A DNA stretch of 16,905 nt from an uncultured Clostridia bacterium (GTDB taxonomy: Bacteria > Bacillota > Clostridia > Christensenellales > UBA3700), in NCBI GenBank assembly GCA_947176115.1, contig CAMWPK010000014.1, positions 1 to 16,905 of the forward strand, given 5' to 3'. How positions within the stretch are numbered: position 1 is the first letter of the stretch; the number at the start of each line of letters is the position of its first letter. The notes beneath the pieces were generated by a model. The model ran no database searches and had not been told where the DNA came from. It worked only from the letters and a program-made list of their open reading frames with translations. Shown here one piece after another: positions 7,251 to 14,884 of this stretch. The position numbers and the translations under genes are program-made.

Positions 7251-9371
7251 TTACATACTCTTCCTGTCTTTTATTTCTGCCATTTTGGCTTCGTTTAGAC
7301 GGGTATCGCCCTTTACTCTTGAATAAGATAGATAGCCGTTCATTCTCTCAATCTTCGTAAGGTTTTTACTTCCGCATTTAGGGCATACGTCCATACTCAA
7401 TTCTTGGTGACCGCAGTCGTCGCAGTATGCGAGAGATAGATTGACGCCTTCGTAGAAGCCCATTGCCATTGCTCTTCTTATAAGAGTACGAATGGCTTCT
7501 TTATTGTAGTCGATAGGGTATTTGACGTATTGTATCTTACCGCCGTTGAGCAAATCCCAGAATCTATTCTCAAGATTTTGTTTTTGTATAGGCGAAAGGT
7601 CTTCTGATACGTGGCAGTGGAAAGAGTTGGTTACGTACGGTCTGTCGCTTACGTTCTCTACTATGCCGTAGAGTTTTCTAAATTGCTCTACCTGCAGACC
7701 GCAAAGGCTTTCCGCCGGAGTGCCGTACATAGCGTAAAGCACGTGGTCTTCTTCCTTAAACTGATTTATCTTTTTGTTGATATATTCCATTACCTCAAGA
7801 GCAAATTTACCGTCCTCGGCAATAGATTTTTTGTTGTGTAATTCTTGCAATTCGTTGAGCGCAGTAATACCGAACGACGCCGTTGACGCCTTGAGTAGCG
7901 GAACAATTCTGTCGCTGTATTTGAGATGTCCGCCGTAGAAACCGCCTTCGCAATAAGCAAGAGGATTGGTAGACGCTCTCATTTGTCCGAGGTATTCGTA
8001 AGTGCGTAAGTGGAGTTTGCGGATAAGTTCAAGATAATAGTCAAGTACTTCGTAGAAGTCTTGAGATTCTTGCTTTGCCTTCGCATAAATCATAGGCAAG
8101 TGAAGACTTACCGCGCCGATATTAAATCTACCCACGAATATAGGCTTGTCATTTTCGTCTTGCGGGTACATACCGCCCTTTTCATACCAAGGTGAGAGAA
8201 AAGCTCTACAGCCCATTGGGGAGATTACTTCGCCGTACTTTTTGTATATGCTTGCTACGTAGCCTTCGCCCGTCAAAGACAACCAGTCCGGGTACATAGT
8301 CTTGGAAGAGCAGTCTACGCCAGCTTCAAAGACGTCTTCAAGTTCTTTGCCCGGTCCGTGCAAGTTCTCATCGTAAAGGAATACGATTTTGGGGAAGAGC
8401 ACAGGCTTTTTGCACTCTTTCTTGCCTTGTCCGCCTTTGCGAACTTCAAGCATACATATATTTGCCATTTTTGCAAATCTTGAAGTACCAAGACCGCCGG
8501 TAATCGTGATAAACGGGTAGTCGCCTCTTGACGACGCAACGGTGTTGAATTTGTATTCCCAGCCTTGGAAGCCTTGCATCATATCCTTGCGTACGTCCTT
8601 GATAGCCTCTTCTTCGGCTTTTTCGTTGGAGATTCCCATATTTACGTATCTATCATACTGTCTTTGGAAAGTCTTTTCGGCATACGGTTCAAGTATTTTG
8701 TCTACTTGAGGTACTGTAAAACCGCCGTATTGTTGGCTTGCCGCCGAGAGAACTATATCGCCGATTACGTCAAAAGCTACGTCGAGGGTCTTTGGCTCGT
8801 TGTACCAGATGTTACCCATTTCAAAACCGCCTTTGAGTACCGTAGCCACGTCGAAAAGACAGCAGTTCATAGTATCTCTTCTTGCCGACATATCATGGAT
8901 ATAGATATATCCGTCACGGCAGGCTTGTAATTCGTCTTTCGTCAAGAAAAACTTTTGATAAAGCTCTTTATTGAGCTGATTGAATATCAGACTTCTCTTG
9001 GTGGATACGAGGGCAGAGTCGGAATTAGAGTTTTCCTTATCGCCAATGTACATTATGGCTTGGCTCTTCTTATAAACCTCGTCAAGCATGTGTACGAAAT
9101 CTTGTTTGTAGTTACGGTAATCCTTATAGCTCTTTGCTACGGCAGGATTGAGCGATTCAAGAGCATACTCGACGACGTTGTGCATCTCGCTTATGCTGAT
9201 AAACTCTTTGTTCATGGAAGCTACTTTCTTATTTACGAAGTCGCAAATAAAATCTATATCTTCGTCATCAAACTTGACTAAAGCTCTGTAAGCCGACTTA
9301 TTGACGGCCGTTACTACTTTCTGAACGTTATATTCTTCTTTCGTTCCATCTTTTTTAATTACGTACATCAT
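7251..9371 (-). CDS. nrdD: Anaerobic (class III) ribonucleoside-triphosphate reductase
   Basis: A 706-residue glycyl-radical enzyme reducing ribonucleotides to deoxyribonucleotides without oxygen. An ATP-cone allosteric domain occupies about the first 90 residues (MYVIKKDGTKEEYNVQKVV). The active-site loop MGCRAFLSP has the likely thiyl-radical Cys388. Near the end are four zinc-type cysteines, CDDC (650, 653) and CPKC (663, 666), followed by RMNGYLS with the radical Gly679. I chose the ATG at 9371 because AGGAGAGG (9383-9376) sits just upstream. The longer frame from 9389 would place that ribosome binding site inside the coding sequence. An adjacent second ATG at 9368 is equally possible. 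NrdR-like boxes lie upstream. With nrdG it marks an anaerobic lifestyle. Confidence 0.95.
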   Translation of the reverse strand: MMYVIKKDGTKEEYNVQKVVTAVNKSAYRALVKFDDEDIDFICDFVNKKVASMNKEFISISEMHNVVEYALESLNPAVAKSYKDYRNYKQDFVHMLDEVYKKSQAIMYIGDKENSNSDSALVSTKRSLIFNQLNKELYQKFFLTKDELQACRDGYIYIHDMSARRDTMNCCLFDVATVLKGGFEMGNIWYNEPKTLDVAFDVIGDIVLSAASQQYGGFTVPQVDKILEPYAEKTFQRQYDRYVNMGISNEKAEEEAIKDVRKDMMQGFQGWEYKFNTVASSRGDYPFITITGGLGTSRFAKMANICMLEVRKGGQGKKECKKPVLFPKIVFLYDENLHGPGKELEDVFEAGVDCSSKTMYPDWLSLTGEGYVASIYKKYGEVISPMGCRAFLSPWYEKGGMYPQDENDKPIFVGRFNIGAVSLHLPMIYAKAKQESQDFYEVLDYYLELIRKLHLRTYEYLGQMRASTNPLAYCEGGFYGGHLKYSDRIVPLLKASTASFGITALNELQELHNKKSIAEDGKFALEVMEYINKKINQFKEEDHVLYAMYGTPAESLCGLQVEQFRKLYGIVENVSDRPYVTNSFHCHVSEDLSPIQKQNLENRFWDLLNGGKIQYVKYPIDYNKEAIRTLIRRAMAMGFYEGVNLSLAYCDDCGHQELSMDVCPKCGSKNLTKIERMNGYLSYSRVKGDTRLNEAKMAEIKDRKSM

Positions 9372-9403
9372 CTTTCCTCTCCTATTCATTCGTTGCAGAA
9401 ATG

Positions 9404-9432
9404 ATTATAACATATAGATACTGCTTATGCAA
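9404..9432 (-). promoter_or_regulatory. Promoter of nrdD-nrdG
   Basis: On the minus strand, TTGCAT (9432-9427), a 17-base spacer and a perfect TATAAT (9409-9404) preceded by TGT form a TG-extended promoter about 35 bases before the nrdD start codon. Confidence 0.65.
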
Positions 9433-9482
9433 GATAAATATGTAAAATAAATTAAAAAAATTTTGCAAAATTTGCTTGACAA

Positions 9483-9530
9483 CCACAATATCTTGTGCTT
9501 GGTAATAAAATAAACGTCTATATGCTGTAT
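9483..9530 (-). promoter_or_regulatory. Pair of NrdR-like boxes upstream of nrdD
   Basis: Box 1 (9483-9498, CCACAATATCTTGTGC) matches the NrdR consensus ACACWATATATWGTGT at 13 of 16 positions. Box 2 (9515-9530) matches at about 10 of 16. Their starts are 32 bp apart with a 16-bp gap, the tandem spacing known for NrdR sites. This suggests repression of nrdDG when dATP is plentiful. They lie about 50 bp upstream of the best visible promoter, so an additional promoter may overlap them. Confidence 0.62.
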
Positions 9531-9780
9531 TATTATCGCTAGTTATAAAACAGGCTAGACAGTTCTAAAAGGCGAATTGGGCAGAGTAGTAATCACTAAT
9601 ATATAGTATAATTATATAGACAATTTATATTTATTAAACGATACGTTGATACTTTGATATTAAAATTTTATTGCTTAGTTGCTATAAAATGCAGACTATA
9701 TGTTTGTATGTTTGATTATCATGCGCTATAAATAAATCTATAGTCGCGTACGCATTTATTTTACTTCGCAGATGTATAAA
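9531..9780. other. AT-rich intergenic DNA, no gene seen
   Basis: This is the remainder of the gap between nrdD and the CLC gene. I see no credible coding sequence and no RNA gene. The only structure is a weak hairpin at 9721-9755: ATGCG pairs with CGCAT outside, and CTATA (9726-9730) pairs with TATAG (9739-9743) inside. TATAAT occurs at 9607-9612 without a good -35 partner. Confidence 0.4.
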
Positions 9781-9781
9781 C

Positions 9782-9820
9782 TTGACTTTTTACTTAAATA
9801 TGATATATATTATTTAAGTA
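9782..9820 (+). promoter_or_regulatory. Promoter with perfect 10-bp inverted-repeat operator, CLC/ABC-F operon
   Basis: TTGACT (9782-9787), a 16-base spacer and TATATA (9804-9809) preceded by TGA make a TG-extended promoter. A perfect inverted repeat overlaps it: TACTTAAATA (9791-9800) and TATTTAAGTA (9811-9820) separated by 10 bases. It covers the -10 box, the predicted start of transcription and the first base of the ATG at 9820. It could be a repressor site, or less likely an RNA hairpin. Confidence 0.5.
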
Positions 9821-11649
9821 TGAAAACAAATGAAAGATTAAAGACAATGGGCGAAAAGATTAAGAACATCGTGCTTCCCGTCGTAGCGTACGGCGGTGTG
9901 GCGGGAATTCTTTCGGGATTTCTTGTCGGACTATTCAACTTTGGCGCTCGATATTTGATTAAATTTTCAGGAGATATATACCAAAGCGTAGTTACGCATT
10001 TATGGGCGATACCTCTCTTTTTCTTGGGGCTAATGGCTTTGGCAATGCTAATGGCGCTTTTACATAAATTGATTCCCAACGTGCGCGGTAGCGGAATTCC
10101 CAACGTAGAGGGAAGCGTGCGCGGTGTGCTGTCCTATAAGTGGTTCAGGACTTTATTCGGTACGGTCGTGGGTTCTTTCCTCAGCTTTTTTGCAGGACTT
10201 CCTTTGGGAAGCGAGGGACCTAGCGTACAGCTCAGCGCAATGACGGCGCAAGGCGTCACGGAGGTAATGAAAGCAAAACTCACTTGGCGAAGATATCTCA
10301 TTGCAGGCGGAGCAGGCACTGGTATCGCCGTAGCCTTTAATGCGCCACTTGCAGGAATTATTTTCGCAATGGAAGAGTGTCATAAGCGTATTTCCCCAAT
10401 GATACTCTTGTGCGCGTCCTCGTCTGTAATTTCGGGTACGGCGACGTATAGATTGCTGGGTATGGCTATTAAAGACGCCAAGTGGTCAAGCACGTCCATG
10501 CTCTTTGATATTCAAGGTCTTGAGCCTTTTGGCGACTTCAAGCAAATGAATTCGTTTGGCGAGTTTGCAGGGGTACTTGGAATACTTATCGGCATAGGCG
10601 TAGTTATAGGCGGACTTGCAATACTTTTCAATTTTTTGTTAATTCGCTCGCAAAAACTTATGGATAAATGCGTCAAGAAATTCCCGTATTGGGCAAGGCT
10701 TTTGGTGGCTTTTGTTCTTACGGGCGCGCTTGGTCTTATATTTACAAAATGTTTTGACGACGGCTATGCCTTTCTCAATACAGGCGGTCACTCGTTGATA
10801 GATTTGCTGTGTCACAGCGGATTGAAGTATTCTTTCTGGTTCCTTTTGAGTATACTTCTTTTGAGAATGATACTCTTACTCGTATGCTTCAATTCGGGAG
10901 CGACGGGCGGATTGTTCATACCAATGCTTGCCATAGGAGCGCTACTAGGCGCAATGCTTGGTACGTTGTTTGTCAAAATGGGTATGGATTCGATGTACTT
11001 CCCTGCGGTAATTGTCATCTCTATGACGACTTTCTTCGGAGCAAGCGTACGCGCGCCAATCACGGCAATCGTGCTCGTAGTGGAACTTTCGGGATACAAA
11101 TCCGACTTTTTGCCTGTGGCAATATCTATATTTACGGCATATCTTGTAGCCGAAATACTTGGCAATTCGCCGATATACGACAGCTTGTTGGATAGACTTG
11201 TCGAGCAAAAGTCTGAGGGCGTTGTCAAAAAGGAATTTGTCATTTCCGTTGGAAAGGGTACGTTTGCCGTCGGCAGACAAATTCAAGATATAATGTGGCC
11301 TGCAGGCGCGCACATTACGCATATTATCACAACTAATGGCGATAGCGTTATTCCCAACGGTAAGACTGAATTGCAAATAGGCGACCGACTCACGCTGGAA
11401 GTCGAGAGTAGCGATTTCCACGAGATGGATGAATTTATTGCAACTTTTGAGGAGAAAAAACAAAAATATAAAGTCGATAATTCCGACGTTGAAGATACGG
11501 GCAATGAAAGTCAAGAAGAGTCAACGACAGCAGACAATATCGACAGCGTATGCAAAGAAGAGCAGAAAGCAGATGACGAAGTCACGGATAACGACGTTAG
11601 CGTGAAAGAAGAGAAAGAAAAATCTGCAGACGGAGAAAATAAAGAATGA
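9820..11649 (+). CDS. CLC chloride channel / H+-Cl- antiporter with TrkA-C domain
   Basis: A 609-residue membrane protein moving chloride, with multiple hydrophobic helices. The CLC signature loops are present: GSGIP (90-94), GSEGP (130-134, with the gating Glu132) and GGLFIP (363-368). FNAPLAGIIFAMEE ends with Glu185-Glu186, at the place of the internal proton glutamate of E. coli ClcA, favouring an exchanger over a channel. Residues ~472-533 are a cytosolic TrkA-C (RCK-C) ligand-binding domain, followed by a charged low-complexity tail of about 75 residues. The start is uncertain. The ATG at 9772 lies upstream of the predicted promoter, so I prefer 9820; ATG 9847 is possible, and none has a good ribosome binding site. 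The stop overlaps the next gene by four bases (ATGA), implying coupling. Confidence 0.9.
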   Translation: MKTNERLKTMGEKIKNIVLPVVAYGGVAGILSGFLVGLFNFGARYLIKFSGDIYQSVVTHLWAIPLFFLGLMALAMLMALLHKLIPNVRGSGIPNVEGSVRGVLSYKWFRTLFGTVVGSFLSFFAGLPLGSEGPSVQLSAMTAQGVTEVMKAKLTWRRYLIAGGAGTGIAVAFNAPLAGIIFAMEECHKRISPMILLCASSSVISGTATYRLLGMAIKDAKWSSTSMLFDIQGLEPFGDFKQMNSFGEFAGVLGILIGIGVVIGGLAILFNFLLIRSQKLMDKCVKKFPYWARLLVAFVLTGALGLIFTKCFDDGYAFLNTGGHSLIDLLCHSGLKYSFWFLLSILLLRMILLLVCFNSGATGGLFIPMLAIGALLGAMLGTLFVKMGMDSMYFPAVIVISMTTFFGASVRAPITAIVLVVELSGYKSDFLPVAISIFTAYLVAEILGNSPIYDSLLDRLVEQKSEGVVKKEFVISVGKGTFAVGRQIQDIMWPAGAHITHIITTNGDSVIPNGKTELQIGDRLTLEVESSDFHEMDEFIATFEEKKQKYKVDNSDVEDTGNESQEESTTADNIDSVCKEEQKADDEVTDNDVSVKEEKEKSADGENKE

Positions 11650-13193
11650 GTATTTTGACGATAAAAGGACTTACGCATATATTTGATTCCAAGACGTTGT
11701 TTAACGACGCAGATTTGAGCGTCAACAACGGCGAGCATATAGGAGTAGTGGGACTAAACGGCGCGGGCAAGTCTACTTTTATGAATATTATCACCGGCAA
11801 ACTTACGCAAGATGCAGGCGAGATTAAATGGCTTAACGGCATAAGGTGGGGCTATCTCGACCAGCATGCCAATATTGACAGAAGTCAGACTGTTATGGAG
11901 TATCTGCAAGGCTCGTTCGACCATTTGTACGAACTCAACGAAAAACTTGAGAAGTTGTACGCCGATATGGCTAGTGAAGAGGATATGGGCAAGCTCGATA
12001 AAATGGTCAACAAGTCGGCTTCAATGCAAGAGCAACTTGATGATAGCGGATTTTACGATCTTGATTCAAAGATTAAAAAGGTCGCCAACGGTCTTGGCGT
12101 AAACAACTTCGGTTACGATACCGTAATTGGTAATTTAAGCGGTGGACAGAGAGCAAAACTTATGCTTTCTAAGTTACTACTTGAGGAACTTGACGTAATG
12201 CTACTTGACGAGCCTACCAACTTTCTTGATTTAGAGCAGATAGAGTGGCTGAGAAAATACCTTGACGGCTTTAAGGGGACATTTATTCTTATATCCCACG
12301 ATACATCGTTCCTTAACAGCGTGTGCAAGATAATAGTCAATATCGAAAACGGTATGATTAAAAAGTATTGGGGCAACTATGACGAATTTATGCTTCAACA
12401 TGAGCAGAATGCAAAGCAGTACGCTGACAGCTATGAGCGTCAACAGAGAGAAATCAAAAAGATGGAGGACTACATTGCGCGCAATAAGGCGAGAGCCGCG
12501 ACGGCAGGTATGGCGAATAGCCGTAAAAAAATGCTTGATAGAATCGACGTAATGCAAAAGCCTGTGTCTTTTGAAAAGCCTACGTTTTCTTTCCCATACA
12601 CGTTGCTTGTGACAAAGCATTTGCTAGAAGTAAAAAATTTGCAAGTAGGTTACGAGGGGAAAGCAATATTACCGCCAATATCCTTTGAAATGGGGTCTAC
12701 AACAAAGCTGTGGCTAAGGGGTACCAACGGACTTGGCAAAACCACTATACTCAAAACGATAATGAAGAGATTGCCGGCAATAGGCGGAACTTTCAACTTC
12801 AATATCAATAGCAAGATAAATTATATCGAGCAAGATTTGCAATTTCGCTCAAAGGATATCAACGCTATCACTTTTATGAACGAAACGTATCCCAGAATGA
12901 GCCAAAAGGATATACGCACTCAACTTGCAAAGGTAGGAATTAAGAACGATTTGGCTACCAAGTCAATCGCAAATCTTTCAGGCGGTGAGCAAGTCAAGAT
13001 AAAACTTTGCGCGCTTATGCAAAAGGAGAGTAATATTCTCATACTGGACGAGCCTACGAATCACCTCGACGTGTCTGCAAAAGAAGCGCTATTTGAGGCT
13101 TTGCAAGCCTATGAGGGCGCAATTATTCTCGTAAGCCACGAGCCAATGTATGCAGAAAGCCTTTGCAATCAAGTGTTTGATATAGAATTCTAA
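11646..13193 (+). CDS. ABC-F family ATPase (translation factor / ribosome protection type)
   Basis: 515 residues with two nucleotide-binding domains and no membrane segments, the layout of ABC-F proteins that act at the ribosomal E site. Domain 1 has Walker A GLNGAGKST (36-44), signature LSGGQ (164-168) and Walker B LLDEP with catalytic Glu189. Domain 2 has Walker A NGLGKTT (361-367), signature LSGGEQ (444-449) and DEPTNHLD from 468 (catalytic Glu469). The linker between them (ERQQREIKKMEDYIARNKAR and onward) is the basic, coiled-coil P-site tRNA interaction motif. Its size and lack of a C-terminal extension suit the YbiT/YkpA-like group better than Uup; the subgroup is inferred. Its ATG overlaps the CLC stop codon, and no antibiotic-responsive leader is visible because it is internal to the operon. 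A bidirectional terminator follows. Confidence 0.92.
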   Translation: MSILTIKGLTHIFDSKTLFNDADLSVNNGEHIGVVGLNGAGKSTFMNIITGKLTQDAGEIKWLNGIRWGYLDQHANIDRSQTVMEYLQGSFDHLYELNEKLEKLYADMASEEDMGKLDKMVNKSASMQEQLDDSGFYDLDSKIKKVANGLGVNNFGYDTVIGNLSGGQRAKLMLSKLLLEELDVMLLDEPTNFLDLEQIEWLRKYLDGFKGTFILISHDTSFLNSVCKIIVNIENGMIKKYWGNYDEFMLQHEQNAKQYADSYERQQREIKKMEDYIARNKARAATAGMANSRKKMLDRIDVMQKPVSFEKPTFSFPYTLLVTKHLLEVKNLQVGYEGKAILPPISFEMGSTTKLWLRGTNGLGKTTILKTIMKRLPAIGGTFNFNINSKINYIEQDLQFRSKDINAITFMNETYPRMSQKDIRTQLAKVGIKNDLATKSIANLSGGEQVKIKLCALMQKESNILILDEPTNHLDVSAKEALFEALQAYEGAIILVSHEPMYAESLCNQVFDIEF

Positions 13194-13194
13194 A

Positions 13195-13216
13195 GATAGA
13201 AAACCGCTGTTCTATC
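13195..13216 (+). other. Short hairpin just after the ABC-F stop codon
   Basis: GATAGAA (13195-13201) pairs perfectly with TTCTATC (13210-13216) around an 8-base loop, one base after the stop codon. No T-run follows. It may stabilise the mRNA 3' end ahead of the true terminator at 13234, or be fortuitous. Confidence 0.35.
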
Positions 13217-13233
13217 GCAATAAGTTAATCAAA

Positions 13234-13265
13234 AAAAGACCTCTCGATTGTGAGAGGTCTTTTAT
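13234..13265. terminator. Bidirectional terminator between ABC-F gene and gdhA
   Basis: AAAAGACCTCTC (13234-13245) pairs with GAGAGGTCTTTT (13252-13263) around GATTGT. The A-run on the left and T-run on the right serve the converging transcripts on both strands. Confidence 0.9.
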
Positions 13266-13287
13266 ATCACTTAAATTCAGTCAAGCA

Positions 13288-14625
13288 TTATACTATGCCT
13301 TGAGCCATCATAGCGTCAGCTACTTTCAAGAAGCCTGCGATATTTGCGCCGACTACGTAGTTGCCGTCATAGCCGTACTTTTGAGCAGCGGCGTCAATGT
13401 TACGGAAGATATTAACCATAATATGTTGAAGTTCTGAATCAACCTTTTCAAAAGTCCAGAAAAGTCTGCTTGAAGATTGAGCCATTTCCAAAGCGCTGGT
13501 AGCCACGCCACCTGCGTTCGCAGCCTTACCTGGGAGGAAGATTATACCGTTCTCGATGAGGTAATTTGTTGCTTCAAGCGTCGTAGGCATGTTTGCGCCT
13601 TCGCCGACCAAAACTACGCCGTTCTTGACGAGTTTTTTAGCGCCGTCCAAGTCAAGCTCGTTTTGAGTAGCGCATGGGAGAGCGATGTCGCACTTAACAG
13701 ACCAAATATTCTTGTGTCCTTCAGTATATTTTGCAGAAGGAACGGCTTTTACGTATTCGCTGATTCTTCCGCGTCTTACTTCCTTGATTTCCTTGACTAC
13801 GTCGAGATTGATACCGTTCTCGTCATATACGTATCCGCAAGAGTCTGACATAGCTACTACTTTACCGCCGAGCTGTTGAGCCTTTTGGCAAGCGTAGATA
13901 GCCACGTTACCTGAACCGGAGATAACAACTCTCTTGCCAAGGAAACTTACTTGTTTTTTGCTTTGTAGAGCCTCTTGAGAAATATATACCAGACCGTATC
14001 CTGTAGCTTCGGTTCTTACCAAGCTACCGCCGTAAGCAAGTCCGCGACCTGTGAGTACGCCGTTATGCTCATTGCGGATTCTCTTATATTGACCGAAGAG
14101 ATAACCTACTTCTCTTGCGCCTACGCCGATGTCGCCTGCAGGTACGTCTGAGTCAACGCCTAAGTGGCGGAAAAGCTCTGTCATAAAACTTTGGCAGAAT
14201 CTCATTATTTCATTGTCGCTCTTGCCCTTAGGGTCGAAATCGCTTCCGCCCTTACCGCCACCGATAGGAAGGGAAGTAAGGCTGTTCTTGAAGATTTGCT
14301 CAAAGCCCAAAAACTTGATGATAGACAAGTTTACCGACGGGTGGAATCTCAGACCGCCCTTGTAAGGTCCAATGGCGCTGTTAAATTGCACTCTGTAGCC
14401 TTTGTTTACGTGTACCTTTTGGTTGTCGTCAACCCACGGTACTCTGAACATTACTACACGTTCAGGCTCAACAAGTCTTTCCAAAAGACCGGCCTTTTCA
14501 TAAGCCGGATTTGCGTCAAAGACAACTTTGAGGCTTTGAAGAACTTCCGTAGCCGCCTGATGGAACTCAGGTTGGTCGGGATTCTTCTCCTTCAATTCTT
14601 GCAACACTCTGTTTACATAATCCAT
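13288..14625 (-). CDS. gdhA: Glutamate dehydrogenase, hexameric, probably NADP-dependent
   Basis: A 445-residue cytoplasmic enzyme interconverting glutamate with 2-oxoglutarate plus ammonia; the NADPH form usually assimilates ammonia. Substrate and catalytic residues occur at the positions known from the Clostridium symbiosum enzyme: Lys89 (GPYKGG), Lys113 (FKNSL), catalytic Lys125 (IGGGKGGSDFDPKG) and Asp165 (VPAGDIG). The nucleotide-binding turn is GSGNVA (237-242). The following SDS (260-262) is like NADP-specific E. coli GdhA, hence the cofactor call, which is inference. The full length is normal for the family. The ATG at 14625 has AAAAGGA nine bases upstream. It is monocistronic with its own promoter at 14669-14697 and is divergent from the membrane protein gene at 14885. 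Confidence 0.96.
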   Translation of the reverse strand: MDYVNRVLQELKEKNPDQPEFHQAATEVLQSLKVVFDANPAYEKAGLLERLVEPERVVMFRVPWVDDNQKVHVNKGYRVQFNSAIGPYKGGLRFHPSVNLSIIKFLGFEQIFKNSLTSLPIGGGKGGSDFDPKGKSDNEIMRFCQSFMTELFRHLGVDSDVPAGDIGVGAREVGYLFGQYKRIRNEHNGVLTGRGLAYGGSLVRTEATGYGLVYISQEALQSKKQVSFLGKRVVISGSGNVAIYACQKAQQLGGKVVAMSDSCGYVYDENGINLDVVKEIKEVRRGRISEYVKAVPSAKYTEGHKNIWSVKCDIALPCATQNELDLDGAKKLVKNGVVLVGEGANMPTTLEATNYLIENGIIFLPGKAANAGGVATSALEMAQSSSRLFWTFEKVDSELQHIMVNIFRNIDAAAQKYGYDGNYVVGANIAGFLKVADAMMAQGIV

Positions 14626-14668
14626 TTTTTTACGTCCTTTTATAAAAAATTAAATTTTTTGTAACCAT

Positions 14669-14697
14669 ATTCTAGCACAGTGATATGAATTATTCAA
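14669..14697 (-). promoter_or_regulatory. Promoter of gdhA
   Basis: On the minus strand, TTGAAT (14697-14692), a 17-base spacer and TAGAAT (14674-14669) preceded by TGC form a TG-extended -10 about 45 bases before the start codon. Confidence 0.65.
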
Positions 14698-14789
14698 CAA
14701 AATACGCAAAAAAATCTATTAAAATTTGAAATTTTTTGAAAATAGATGTTTTTTTGTGCGCTGACTGCCAATTTTTCCCATTTGCCATT

Positions 14790-14830
14790 TTTAATAGAAA
14801 AATATTGATTATTTATTGCTTTAATAGAAA
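14790..14830 (+). repeat. Two direct copies of an 11-base word upstream of the 14885 gene
   Basis: TTTAATAGAAA occurs at 14790-14800 and again at 14820-14830, exactly 30 bp apart (about three helical turns). The second copy begins at the end of the -35 box TTGCTT. It could be a tandem regulator site, though AT-rich DNA makes chance repeats more likely. Confidence 0.35.
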
Positions 14831-14844
14831 TTATGTTGTATAAT
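14816..14844 (+). promoter_or_regulatory. Promoter of the GtrA-like membrane protein gene
   Basis: TTGCTT (14816-14821), a 17-base spacer and a perfect TATAAT (14839-14844), giving a leader of about 35 bases that contains the ribosome binding site. Confidence 0.62.
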
Positions 14845-14884
14845 TAAAATACTTTAATATAAAATCTTAAATTAGGAAGGTGGA

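Noticed and set aside
9476..9511. A + strand promoter starting with TTGACA at 9476
   Set aside because: The nearest -10-like words (TAATAA at 9503, TAAAAT at 9506) are 21 and 24 bases away, too far, and the site lies next to the NrdR boxes.
9772..9819. Longer N-terminus of the CLC protein from the ATG at 9772
   Set aside because: It has no ribosome binding site, it lies over a good promoter and a perfect inverted repeat, and the encoded residues are not typical of CLC proteins.
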